Below, piece after piece: positions 24,241 through 32,863 of a DNA stretch of 64,000 bases. Both the position numbers and the translations under genes were made by a program. Each line of letters starts with the position of its first letter. The stretch's first letter is position 1. The notes beneath the pieces were generated by a model. The model was not told the DNA's origin and did not search any database. It saw only the letters and a list, made by a program, of their open reading frames with translations. Origin of the DNA: Tichowtungia sp964398915 (lineage in GTDB: Bacteria; Verrucomicrobiota; Kiritimatiellia; Kiritimatiellales; Tichowtungiaceae); the NCBI GenBank assembly GCA_964398915.1, contig CAYNOR010000004.1:81294-145293 (forward strand), written 5' to 3'.

Positions 24241-27200
24241 ATGAATTTAAAACAAAACTGCGCTTTTATCGTGGGCTTTCTGGCCGTCTCCACGTTGCTT
24301 ACGGCGACAGGCTGTTCAACCGCTCTGCCGTATCAGGAAACCCGCAGCGGAAACTATTTTTACCTTAATCCGTTAAGCTATAAACCGGCAACGGCGGAAG
24401 AGCATTGGAACTATGCTGAATCACTGAGGGAACGCGGCCATGCTAAAAGCGCGCGGAAGCAGTATGAAATTTTTGTAAAACGCTGGCCGGAAAGTGTCAA
24501 GGCGGCGAGCGCTAAACAGAAGCTCGCTGAACTCTATCTCGCCAAAGGTAAAAACAAAAAGGCGTTTACCGCCTATGAGGAACTGATTCAGCAGTATTAC
24601 ACCAGCATCACGGATTATGATGCCATCCTTGATCAGCAGTTTATTATTGCCGAAAAAGAGATGAATCGTAAGAGAATGCGCTGGCTCTTCGGCGGCTACT
24701 GCGCACCTGAACGGGCCGTTCCGCTCTTCGAATCGATCATTAAGAATGCTCCGCAGTGGGAGCGTGCGCCTGAGATGCAGTATATGATCGGGCAGGCTTA
24801 TCAGAAGAACGACGATCAGGAAATGGCGATTGTTGCCTATGCGGCGACGGAATACCGCTATCCGAACAGTCCGTACGCTGAAAAGGCCGCCGTTTCGAAA
24901 ATTGACAGCTTTAAAGAGCTGGTTGAGTCCACGCCCTACAGCGTGGATATCCGCGAACAGGCTCAACTTTCTGCCGGACTGTTTTCCGAGCTTTACACCA
25001 ACTCACAGCATATCGCCGAAGCGCAGGAGTTCGGTAAAGAGTTGCACGGGATGGATGCAGAGCATAATTATGAAATCGGGCGGTTTTACGAGCGCGTCCC
25101 TCGTCCAATGCAGACCAATTCTGCTGTGATTTATTATAACAAGGTTATTAATAAATTTGGTGACACCGAATATGCGGCCAAAGCCGCCGAGCGTCTGCGT
25201 GTGCTTTTCCCCGGCGGAGCAGCCGCACCGGTCGCTGGTGTGCCGGCGCCGATACTCCCCGTGGTGGTTGATTCGGCTGATGAGTCAGGCGGCGGCGGAC
25301 CTGCACCCAGTGTGCAGCGCGTTGAACCTAAGCCGCTTCCTGAACGTATGTCGAGCGATGCTGAGGCGGTTGAAGTGACCGCTGACCGGATGGAATATCA
25401 GGGCGACCTGCTGATCGCCGAAGGAAATGTCGCGGTGCAGCAACAGGGGGCCAGTTTGCAGGCTGATCGCGTGACGGTGAATTCGACGACTGGTGAGATT
25501 AATGCCGATGGCAATATTTTGATGCTTCGTGAAGGGAATCGCTGGGAAGGGCAGAAGCTGGTTTATAATTACAAGACCCGTGAAGGTACGTTCGGAAAAT
25601 CATCCATGTACTTTGAACCGGCCTACATCACCGCTGAAACCACCGAACGTGTTTCAACGAATGAGTTTCTCATGCGTGGCGTTACCATGACCACTTGCGA
25701 GGGCGAAAAACCGCTCATTTATGCTAAAGCGAAGGAACTTCGGGTCATTGACGAGAAAAAGCCAAGCGGAGCTTTCATCAAGGCGAAGGATGTTACTTTC
25801 TATGTCGGGCCGGTTCCGGTCTTTTATACGCCGGTCTGGCAGCGCCATCTCGGTTATCGTGTATTCACCTTTACGGTCGGTGCCGGCGGACGCCTTGGCG
25901 CCTTCATTATGGGCCGCGCTGAACTGCATCCGACGGACTGGCTCACGGCTAATACGCATTTTGATTTGTATTCCCGTCGCGGTCTTGGCTTGGGACAGGA
26001 CTTCAAGTGGGAAACTCCGCGCGGCGGCGGCACCATTGAGACCTATTATATTGATGATAGCGACCCCTCCAGCAGCGGTAGTCGCAATATGGGATATGAC
26101 GAGCGATTGATTGATTCCCAGCGCTACCGCGTAAAACTGGCGGATTGGGAGCAGATTGACGATCAGACCTATTTTGCCACCAAGCTCAACTGGCTGAGCG
26201 ATCCGCTGATTACTAAGGATTTCTTCAATGATGAGTTCCGGAATGAAGCCAATCCGGAGAACTACGCTGTGGTGCAGCGTTCCGCGGAAAATTATGCAGC
26301 CAGCGTGCGGGCTGACCGCCGTATGAACGACTTTTATAAAACGGTTGATCGTCTGCCTGAGCTGACCTACGACTGGTACCGTTCGCGGCTAGGCGACTCG
26401 CCGTTCTTCTTCGAAAGCGAGAATAACGCGGCATTCCTTGAAATGCTGCAGGCTGAAACCAATTTCTTCCCAGTCGTGAGAGACCCGAATTATCGCAGCG
26501 CCCGGTTTGACAGTTATAACCGGCTGTTTCTCCCGTTGCGCTACAAGGACTTCTTGAATGTCATCCCGCGTGCAGGCTATCGCGGTACATGGTACAGCGA
26601 TACGCAAGACGGTTCTTCGGATGCGAAGTACCGCAATATTTATGAAGTGGGTACACTGACATCCTTTAAGACCTATAAGACGCTGACGGATAAGAGCAGT
26701 TATTTCGGAACAGGCTTGCGCCATGTGGCCGAGCCGTATGCCGACTACAGCTATCGCGCTAAGCCTGACTTGCGTCCGGATGAGATCTATCAGTTTGATG
26801 CGGTTGATGCGCTCGATAAGCAGAATGAGGTTCGTTTCGGTGCTCGTAACTATCTGCAGACTAAGCGCGGAGTCAAACGAATCGTTAACTTTGTCGATAG
26901 TGATATTTATACGACGGGACGGTTTGATCAGCCTGCCGACGGGCGAAGCTTCAGTAATCTGGTGGCCGATACCGAGCTGAGTCTGACTGATAATTTCTCT
27001 ATTCAATCGGAAATCCGGTACGATTGGTACACCCATGATGTGAATCCGGCGAATGCGCGTCTCAAGTTCGTTACTGACGATCAAAGTGAGTACAGTTTCG
27101 AGTACCGATATCTGGATGATGAGGATCGGCAGCGCTCGCTCTTCACGCCGCGTGTTAAACTTTTCCCGAATGACGACTGGTCGTATGAGTTTTCGGCCAG

Positions 27201-27366
27201 TTATGACGGGAAATACGGCGAGTGGTATGAGCGGAAGATCCTTGTTAACCATAACTTCAGCTGTATCGGTATGGGGGTTGGTTTGAGAATTGACGAGGAA
27301 GACACAACCCAGTTCTGGGTTCAGTTCTGGTTAAAGGCCTTCCCGAAAAGCCCTCTCAAGCTTTAA
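24241..27366 (+). CDS. lptD: BamD-like/LptA-like/LptD fusion lipoprotein (LPS assembly)
   Basis: 1041 residues with three parts. Residues 1-26 form a lipoprotein-type signal (LTATGC). Residues about 45-320 hold TPR-like repeats of the BamD/YfiO type (YAESLRERGHAKSARKQYEIFVKRWP; YRYPNSPYAEKA). After a Pro/Gly-rich linker, residues about 370-450 are an OstA/LptA domain (VTADRMEYQGDLLIAEGNV, LVYNYKTREGTFG). From about 500 to the end is an LptD-type barrel (PVFYTPVWQRHLGYR, many aromatic beta strands). LptD inserts LPS into the outer membrane. The canonical LptD disulfide cysteines are not evident. A TPR part in the same chain is unusual. Exosortase genes follow about 130 bp downstream. Confidence 0.85.
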   Translation: MNLKQNCAFIVGFLAVSTLLTATGCSTALPYQETRSGNYFYLNPLSYKPATAEEHWNYAESLRERGHAKSARKQYEIFVKRWPESVKAASAKQKLAELYLAKGKNKKAFTAYEELIQQYYTSITDYDAILDQQFIIAEKEMNRKRMRWLFGGYCAPERAVPLFESIIKNAPQWERAPEMQYMIGQAYQKNDDQEMAIVAYAATEYRYPNSPYAEKAAVSKIDSFKELVESTPYSVDIREQAQLSAGLFSELYTNSQHIAEAQEFGKELHGMDAEHNYEIGRFYERVPRPMQTNSAVIYYNKVINKFGDTEYAAKAAERLRVLFPGGAAAPVAGVPAPILPVVVDSADESGGGGPAPSVQRVEPKPLPERMSSDAEAVEVTADRMEYQGDLLIAEGNVAVQQQGASLQADRVTVNSTTGEINADGNILMLREGNRWEGQKLVYNYKTREGTFGKSSMYFEPAYITAETTERVSTNEFLMRGVTMTTCEGEKPLIYAKAKELRVIDEKKPSGAFIKAKDVTFYVGPVPVFYTPVWQRHLGYRVFTFTVGAGGRLGAFIMGRAELHPTDWLTANTHFDLYSRRGLGLGQDFKWETPRGGGTIETYYIDDSDPSSSGSRNMGYDERLIDSQRYRVKLADWEQIDDQTYFATKLNWLSDPLITKDFFNDEFRNEANPENYAVVQRSAENYAASVRADRRMNDFYKTVDRLPELTYDWYRSRLGDSPFFFESENNAAFLEMLQAETNFFPVVRDPNYRSARFDSYNRLFLPLRYKDFLNVIPRAGYRGTWYSDTQDGSSDAKYRNIYEVGTLTSFKTYKTLTDKSSYFGTGLRHVAEPYADYSYRAKPDLRPDEIYQFDAVDALDKQNEVRFGARNYLQTKRGVKRIVNFVDSDIYTTGRFDQPADGRSFSNLVADTELSLTDNFSIQSEIRYDWYTHDVNPANARLKFVTDDQSEYSFEYRYLDDEDRQRSLFTPRVKLFPNDDWSYEFSASYDGKYGEWYERKILVNHNFSCIGMGVGLRIDEEDTTQFWVQFWLKAFPKSPLKL

Positions 27367-27389
27367 CAGGATTTCTTAAAAAAGGCTTC

Positions 27390-27416
27390 CCCGGTTTCCA
27401 ACGGTTGGAAATCGGG
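27390..27416 (+). repeat. Palindrome TTTCCAA-CGG-TTGGAAA within a longer hairpin
   Basis: The 17-bp core is 27395-27411. It extends to a 12-bp stem (CCCGG outside pairing with TCGGG, one G-T pair). It lies 24 bp after the LptD-fusion stop and has no T-run. Member of a five-copy palindrome family in this window. Confidence 0.7.
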
Positions 27417-27500
27417 ATGAGAGTTTAATCGATGGAGCTTCTTTTCTTTTGATCCGGTTGCCGGTGTGTTAATATCTAAGGATTATTTGAGGGTGTGTTT

Positions 27501-28478
27501 ATGCAGAATCAATCATCCATTAAAGTCTGGAGCGAGCGCTGGCGGCTCGGGGCGTTGACACCGCCGGAACTGGTGCAAATCGGACTGGTTTCTGTGATTA
27601 TCGGATTAATGTTTATGATGTTTCACATGTTGGGAAACACCGTCGTAAACGTTGGTAGCCGTTCAGCATTTCAATGGATGTTTTCCCGCTGGCAGGACAC
27701 CATTTCTTTCGGAGCGGACTATTCTCACGGCTATTTCATTCCCTTCGTGAGTCTCGGCGTAGTCTGGTACAAACGTAAAGAAATTTTTGCCGTTGATATG
27801 CGAACAGATTATCGCGGGTTGGGCGTAGTGATTTTTGCGCTGGGTATGCACTGGCTGGGCGCCAAGATGCAGCAGACGCACTTTTCGCTGGTCAGTCTGG
27901 TTCTGTTGATTTGGGGTGTCCCGTTTTATCTCTTCGGCTGGGAGCTGGCTAAAAAACTGATTTTCCCCTGTGCTTACCTTTCTTTCTGCATCCCGCTGAA
28001 CTTTATGGACATCATGGCGTTTCCCTTGCGTATTTTCTCAACAAAGTTGGCTGCGGATATGTTGAATGGTATCGGAATTGGTGCCGTCCGTTCAGGGACA
28101 GCCATTTATTCAAACGTTGCCGGCGGTTTTGAATTTGATGTGGCTGACCCGTGCAGCGGGTTGCGTTCGTTGCTCGCGATGACCGCGCTGACTGCAGTTT
28201 ATGCCTACTTCACACAGCGCACCCTCGTTCGTAAATGGATTCTTTTTATGGCATCCATCCCGCTGGCGGTCATCGGAAATATTGCACGTATTGTTACTGT
28301 GGCCATCGTGGCAGAGGCTTTCGGCGGGAAGCTGGCTATCGGCCTTTATCATGACTATTCCGGGTATATTCTCTTTACGGCCGCTATCAGTATGATGGTG
28401 GTCATCGGCGGCGTGTTGAATCTTGAATTCCTTGAGGTGATGAAAAAATGGAAATCCGTCCTTTTACACCGCACTTAG
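27501..28478 (+). CDS. Exosortase (XrtA-like transpeptidase family)
   Basis: A 325-residue polytopic membrane protein with about eight hydrophobic segments. The catalytic triad of the exosortase/archaeosortase family is visible in order: Cys in DPCSGLRSL, Arg in GNIARIV, His in YHDYSGYI. Exosortases cleave and transfer proteins carrying a C-terminal PEP-CTERM-type signal, generally in exopolysaccharide-producing bacteria. The ATG at 27501, with GAGGGTG upstream, is preferred to the GTG at 27495. It overlaps the downstream EpsI gene by 31 bp, so the pair is one transcription unit. No substrate with the tripartite signal is visible in the window. Confidence 0.92.
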   Translation: MQNQSSIKVWSERWRLGALTPPELVQIGLVSVIIGLMFMMFHMLGNTVVNVGSRSAFQWMFSRWQDTISFGADYSHGYFIPFVSLGVVWYKRKEIFAVDMRTDYRGLGVVIFALGMHWLGAKMQQTHFSLVSLVLLIWGVPFYLFGWELAKKLIFPCAYLSFCIPLNFMDIMAFPLRIFSTKLAADMLNGIGIGAVRSGTAIYSNVAGGFEFDVADPCSGLRSLLAMTALTAVYAYFTQRTLVRKWILFMASIPLAVIGNIARIVTVAIVAEAFGGKLAIGLYHDYSGYILFTAAISMMVVIGGVLNLEFLEVMKKWKSVLLHRT

Positions 28479-29257
28479 TACTTATTGGCTTGATGATCAT
28501 AACCGCGCTGGCCTTGGCCTTCACGGTGGATGTGACGCTTAGTGATCAGGCCGGGGTGCGGTTGGTGTTGCCTGCCTCACTTGACGGGGGGTGGGCCGGT
28601 GACGAGTTGCGCTATTCTCATGACGCTGAAAATCCAAAACAGTATCGTGTCAGCGAGCTGGAGCTGCCGAATACGGACCCGGTAACCGGCAAAAAACTTT
28701 TCACTATGAGTCTGGCTGAATACGATGCGTTACCGAAGGATACCGAGTTTATAAAATCCATTTATACCAACGCGGCCGCTAAAGACATATTTGTTTCCAT
28801 TGTGCTCTCAGGCCGCGAACGAGACAGTATTCACCGTCCGGAACGTTGTCTGGTCGGCCAAGGAAGCACCATTGCCAATCAGCACTTTTGGAACGTTATC
28901 ATTCCGCAGATTATTGAAATTCCGCTGGAAGGCCGCGACCCGCTTAAGGTGGCGGTTTTGGAAACAGTTCGTAACTATCGCGGGGCCGATGGTGAACGTA
29001 AAACGTACTACGGGTATTATGCGTATTGGTTTGTCGGTCAAAACCGCGAAACTCCCAGTCACTATGCCCGTATGCTTTGGCTGGCATGGGACCGTGTTGT
29101 GAACAGTATTGCCAATAAATGGGCTTATATTGCCATCGCCGGTGACCGTGAAGATCAAAAATCAGAGGCCTATAAACAGGGGCTCATCGATTTTATTCAA
29201 AAGCTTTATCCGCACTTATTGCTTAATAACAGGGCAGCGGCTGAAAAAGAGCAGTAA
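28448..29257 (+). CDS. Exosortase-associated EpsI-family protein
   Basis: 269 residues with one N-terminal membrane segment (LVLIGLMIITALALAF) and a periplasmic domain of the EpsI type. The family's conserved HRPERCL (near residue 131) is preceded by SGRERDSI. EpsI domains are found fused or adjacent to exosortases; their biochemical role is not settled. It starts 31 bp inside the exosortase gene in another frame. The gene ends shortly before the leu attenuator. Confidence 0.9.
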   Translation: MEIRPFTPHLVLIGLMIITALALAFTVDVTLSDQAGVRLVLPASLDGGWAGDELRYSHDAENPKQYRVSELELPNTDPVTGKKLFTMSLAEYDALPKDTEFIKSIYTNAAAKDIFVSIVLSGRERDSIHRPERCLVGQGSTIANQHFWNVIIPQIIEIPLEGRDPLKVAVLETVRNYRGADGERKTYYGYYAYWFVGQNRETPSHYARMLWLAWDRVVNSIANKWAYIAIAGDREDQKSEAYKQGLIDFIQKLYPHLLLNNRAAAEKEQ

Positions 29258-29287
29258 GCTGGGCCGGAGTTTTGATAAAAGCGTGCC

Positions 29288-29317
29288 TTGACAAAACCGG
29301 ACCGGCACATTTACTGT
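29288..29317 (+). promoter_or_regulatory. Promoter of the leuA leader transcript
   Basis: Perfect -35 TTGACA (29288-29293), with TACTGT (29312-29317, 18-bp spacer) or TTACTG (17 bp) as a weak -10. It is placed correctly to transcribe the leader peptide beginning at 29340. Confidence 0.5.
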
Positions 29318-29339
29318 CATTCGCGTATTCAATTAATAG

Positions 29340-29426
29340 ATGACCCGTACCATGCACAGCATAAACAACAACCTTGAACTCCTTCTACTCGCCGGGGATA
29401 CCCTGCGGGAGTTCTGCACTTGTTGA
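29340..29426 (+). CDS. leuL: leu operon leader peptide
   Basis: A 28-codon frame starting ATG at 29340 and stopping TGA at 29424-29426. Its middle reads N-N-N-L-E-L-L-L-L-A-G: five Leu codons within six (CTT, GAA, CTC, CTT, CTA, CTC), using several Leu codon types. It precedes a terminator and leuA, exactly where an attenuator leader peptide belongs. Stalling of ribosomes at these codons when leucyl-tRNA is scarce would free the antiterminator. No clear ribosome-binding site is visible, so the start could also be the ATG at 29352. Confidence 0.75.
   Translation: MTRTMHSINNNLELLLLAGDTLREFCTC
29376..29414 (+). promoter_or_regulatory. leuA attenuator pause hairpin (segments 1 and 2)
   Basis: GAACTCC (29376-29382), inside the Leu-codon run, pairs perfectly with GGAGTTC (29408-29414) near the end of the leader peptide. 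Segment 2 can alternatively pair with GAACCTCTCC (29453-29462), which includes the 5' arm of the terminator. That gives the 2:3 antiterminator required for attenuation. Confidence 0.65.
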
Positions 29427-29455
29427 TTTGACCCTCCAACAATAATTTTGCTGAA

Positions 29456-29483
29456 CCTCTCCGCAGCCCGGAGAGGTTTTTTT
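29456..29483 (+). terminator. leuA attenuator terminator
   Basis: CCTCTCCG (29456-29463), loop CAGCC, CGGAGAGG (29469-29476), then seven T residues: a textbook intrinsic terminator 47 bp before the leuA start codon and 30 bp after the leader-peptide stop. Confidence 0.9.
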
Positions 29484-29529
29484 ATTTTCATAGTGGGTTT
29501 AAAAACAAAAAAATAGTAAAGGAATAACA

Positions 29530-31212
29530 ATGAAAACACCGAAATATAAAGCTTCTGCGCCAATTGACATGCCGGCCCGGCAATGGCCGTCGCGAACCCT
29601 GACTGTCAGTCCCTCGTGGTGCTCAGTCGATTTGCGCGACGGCAACCAGGCCCTGCCTAATCCCATGGACCCCGATCAGAAGCTGGAATACTTCAACATG
29701 CTGTGCCGTATCGGTTTCAAAGAGATCGAAGCAGGGTTTCCTTCCGCCAGTCAGGACGACTTCGATTTTTTCCGTTGCCTGATTGAGGGAGGCCATATCC
29801 CCGATGAGGTGTTTATTATGGGGCTGACCCAGTGCCGCCCGCACCTGATTGATCGCACCTTTGAAGCGTTCAAGGGGGTGAAAAAAGGAATCGTACATGC
29901 CTATATCGCCACCTCTGATCTGCATATGAAACAGGTTTTCGGTACCGACCAAAAAGGCACACTGAAAGCGGCTGTCGAGGCTACCCGCCGGATTCGCGCG
30001 CTGGCCGATGCCATGCCGGAAAGCGATATCCGCTACGAATTCTCGCCTGAAGAATTCACGGACACCGACCTGCCGTTTTGTCTGGAAATGTGCAAAGCCG
30101 TCTACGACGCGTGGGGGCAAGCAACTCCTGAAAAACCGCTGATTTTGAATCTGCCGGCCACGGTTGAGCGCCGCCCGCCCAATCATTACGCCGACATGAT
30201 CGAATGGTTTATCAAAAATTTCCCGCATCGTGACTGCGTGAAGATTTCATTGCACGCCCACAACGATCAGGGTATGGCTGTCGCGGCGACCGAACTGGCT
30301 ATGCTGGCCGGCGGGGACCGGGTCGAAGGCACCCTGTTCGGACACGGCGAGCGCACCGGTAATGTCGACCTGGTTACGGTGGCCAACAACCTGTTTTCTC
30401 GCGGCATCGAAACCGGATTGAACTTTTCCAATCTGAGTGAAATCGCAGCAACCGTCGAGCGGCTGACCGGGATGCCGGTTTATTACCGGCAGCCTTATGC
30501 CGGCGAATATGCCTTCACGGCGTTTTCCGGTTCGCATCAGGATGCCATCAACAAAGGAATGCACCGCATTGAAGAGGCGGCCAGGGTGTTCGGCATGAAA
30601 TGGAAGGTGCCGTACCTGCACGTTGATCCGGCTGATCTGGGGCGCAATTTTGAACGCCTGATTCGTATTAACTCGCAGTCTGGCAAAGGCGGCATTGCCT
30701 GGGTGTTGGAGCAGGATTACGGCATTCAGGTGCCGAAGACGATGCAACCCGAATTGCGCGAAGAGGTGCAGGTTTACAGTGAGGCCGTAGGACGTGAAAT
30801 TTCGTCGGAAGAGGTGTACGCCGTTTTCCGCGAAAAATTTGTCAATCCGGCTGGCCCCTTTACGTTGGTCGGCTACTGGCCTCGTCCCGACGACAAAGAC
30901 CCGACGTTTATTCATGGCGAAGTCCGTATCAGCGTCGATGGCGTTGAAAAAACAGCGGTTGCCGATGGTAACGGGCCGATTTCTGCTTTCGTACATGCCG
31001 TGCGCGGAATGGTCGGGATCGACTTCAGTGTCGCGGACTACCACGAACAGGCCGTCGGTAAAGGTGCGGATGCTCAGGCAATGGCCTATGTTCCGCTGAA
31101 ACTGGAAGGCAAAGGGATTGTTTTCGGTGTCGGCTCTGACTCCAATATTGATCAGGCTGCCGTACGCGCCATTATTGCGGGACTGAACCGTATTGCGGGA
31201 AAAAAGAAATGA
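29530..31212 (+). CDS. leuA: 2-isopropylmalate synthase
   Basis: A 560-residue LeuA of the long (yeast/actinobacterial, LeuA type 2) class. It condenses acetyl-CoA with 2-oxoisovalerate in the first step of leucine synthesis. The HMGL-like barrel shows VDLRDGNQAL near the start and HAHNDQGMAVAATELAM with GERTGNVDL, the metal and substrate loops. The last ~130 residues form the LeuA allosteric/dimer domain. The ribosome-binding site AAAGGAA precedes the ATG. Expression is predicted to be controlled by the leucine attenuator just upstream. The stop overlaps the aroE start by 4 bp. Confidence 0.96.
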   Translation: MKTPKYKASAPIDMPARQWPSRTLTVSPSWCSVDLRDGNQALPNPMDPDQKLEYFNMLCRIGFKEIEAGFPSASQDDFDFFRCLIEGGHIPDEVFIMGLTQCRPHLIDRTFEAFKGVKKGIVHAYIATSDLHMKQVFGTDQKGTLKAAVEATRRIRALADAMPESDIRYEFSPEEFTDTDLPFCLEMCKAVYDAWGQATPEKPLILNLPATVERRPPNHYADMIEWFIKNFPHRDCVKISLHAHNDQGMAVAATELAMLAGGDRVEGTLFGHGERTGNVDLVTVANNLFSRGIETGLNFSNLSEIAATVERLTGMPVYYRQPYAGEYAFTAFSGSHQDAINKGMHRIEEAARVFGMKWKVPYLHVDPADLGRNFERLIRINSQSGKGGIAWVLEQDYGIQVPKTMQPELREEVQVYSEAVGREISSEEVYAVFREKFVNPAGPFTLVGYWPRPDDKDPTFIHGEVRISVDGVEKTAVADGNGPISAFVHAVRGMVGIDFSVADYHEQAVGKGADAQAMAYVPLKLEGKGIVFGVGSDSNIDQAAVRAIIAGLNRIAGKKK

Positions 31213-32054
31213 AAAAGCTGGCAGTTCTCGGTCATCCGATCGGTCACACGCTTTCACCCGTCATGCACAATGCCTCCATCAGGGCGCTTGGGCTCGCTGG
31301 TGAATATGAATACAGCAAACTCGACGTTCCTCCCGGCGAGCTGATGTCTCGTCTCGCGCAGCTTCCCGCCGAAGGCTATGCGGGTGTCAATCTCACGATC
31401 CCGCTGAAAGAAGTGGCTTTCCAGGGCTTGGAAAGCTTAGACCGGAGCGCAAAAACGCTCGGTGCGGTTAATACCGTTGAATTTTCAAAAAACGGATTGA
31501 TCGGCCATAACACCGACGGCTACGGCTTTCTCAAAGCGCTTGAAGAGGCTTTCGGGAAAACCGTTCAAGGCGACAACGTTTTCGTGCTTGGTTGCGGCGG
31601 GGCAGGGCGTGCGGTGGCCTTGATGGCGGCGCAGCAGGGTGCCAAGTCACTGACACTGGCTGACGTGGACGCTGTCCGCGTCGCCAACCTCGTGAAGGAA
31701 ATAACCCGCATGGCACCGCAGATTGAACTTTTCCGATGTCTGGAAAAGCCGCAACAGATTACATCCTGTCATACTGCGGACTTGGTTATTCAGGCTTCGC
31801 CGGTCGGCATGAAAAAAGAGGACCCGTCGCTTCTGCCGTCTGAGTCCTTCCGTAAAGGCCAGCGTGTCTTTGATCTGATCTATATGTATCCTGAAACCGG
31901 CTTCCTTCACCTGGCTAAAGCCGCCGGAGCACAGACTGCTAATGGTCTTGGCATGCTGTTGCATCAGGGTGCGAAAGCATTTAATATCTGGACCGGAATA
32001 GAACCTGATATCGGAGCAATGCGTGACGCATTAGAAAAGGCGGTGTACTCATGA
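31209..32054 (+). CDS. aroE: Shikimate dehydrogenase
   Basis: A 281-residue NADP-type dehydrogenase reducing 3-dehydroshikimate. The substrate domain shows GHPIGHTLSPVMHN and NLTIPLKE with the catalytic Lys; NTDGYGF carries the catalytic Asp. The nucleotide fold has GCGGAGRAV. The start overlaps the leuA stop (ATGA), and its own stop overlaps the prepilin peptidase start by 4 bp, so the three genes form a tightly coupled operon. Confidence 0.96.
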   Translation: MKKLAVLGHPIGHTLSPVMHNASIRALGLAGEYEYSKLDVPPGELMSRLAQLPAEGYAGVNLTIPLKEVAFQGLESLDRSAKTLGAVNTVEFSKNGLIGHNTDGYGFLKALEEAFGKTVQGDNVFVLGCGGAGRAVALMAAQQGAKSLTLADVDAVRVANLVKEITRMAPQIELFRCLEKPQQITSCHTADLVIQASPVGMKKEDPSLLPSESFRKGQRVFDLIYMYPETGFLHLAKAAGAQTANGLGMLLHQGAKAFNIWTGIEPDIGAMRDALEKAVYS

Positions 32055-32860
32055 CGGAATTCTGGACTATCTACTGGCTGTCGTTGATTTTCGTGCTGGG
32101 TCTTTGCATGGGCAGTTTTCTCAATGTGTGTATCTGCCGCATTCCGCGCGGAAAATCGGTTGTTTGGCCGCCTTCGGCCTGCCCGAACTGTAACAGTAAG
32201 ATCAAATGGTATGACAATTTCCCGGTACTCAGCTGGTTCCTGCTGGGAGCCAAATGCCGCAACTGCAAATTACCCATTTCTGTGGTTTATCCTGTTGTTG
32301 AGCTGCTGACCGGATTTTTCTTTCTGACCATCTGGCTCATCTACGGATTCACCTGGTTTGCCCCCATTTACATGCTCGCGGTCTTCGGGCTGTTGCTGGG
32401 CACCTTTGTTGATTTGGAACACATGATCATTCCCGACCGCGTCACGATTGGCGGAATGATCATTTTCCCGATTATAAGCATGCTTTATCCGGAACTTCAG
32501 GGTGAAACATCCTGGGTGAACGGACTTAAAGATTCATTGATCGGTCTCGCCGCAGGGTTTGGTGTGCTTTGGATTGTCCGGGAGGTAGGAACTGCCGCTC
32601 TCAAGCAGGAGGCAATGGGATTTGGCGATGTGAAACTCATGGGCGCCATCGGTGCGCTTCTCGGTTGGGAAGCGGTTCTCTACATCATATTCTTTTCCGC
32701 GCTGATTGGTTCCGTGGCTGGAATCAGTCTAATCGCGTTACATCGTAAAGGCATCCACAGTCAAATTCCCTACGGCCCGTATATATCGCTCGCGGCATTT
32801 TCCTGGCTGCTTGGCGGCGCACGGCTTTGGGAAACTTACCTCGCGATCATGGGCTTCTAA
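32051..32860 (+). CDS. pilD: Prepilin peptidase / N-methyltransferase (PilD/GspO)
   Basis: A 269-residue polytopic membrane aspartyl protease. The N-terminal cytoplasmic loop has two zinc pairs (CPNC, CRNC) as in bifunctional cleavage-plus-methylation enzymes. The catalytic aspartates are in FVDLEHMIIPD and G-F-G-D-V-K-L (the GxGD motif). It processes type IV pilin-like and type II secretion pseudopilins. No pilin genes are nearby. Translationally coupled to aroE and convergent with folB, with a 3-bp gap. Confidence 0.95.
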   Translation: MTEFWTIYWLSLIFVLGLCMGSFLNVCICRIPRGKSVVWPPSACPNCNSKIKWYDNFPVLSWFLLGAKCRNCKLPISVVYPVVELLTGFFFLTIWLIYGFTWFAPIYMLAVFGLLLGTFVDLEHMIIPDRVTIGGMIIFPIISMLYPELQGETSWVNGLKDSLIGLAAGFGVLWIVREVGTAALKQEAMGFGDVKLMGAIGALLGWEAVLYIIFFSALIGSVAGISLIALHRKGIHSQIPYGPYISLAAFSWLLGGARLWETYLAIMGF

Positions 32861-32863
32861 TCA

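Noticed and set aside
30247..31257. 336-codon minus-strand frame inside leuA
   Set aside because: Antisense shadow; would overlap both leuA and aroE completely.
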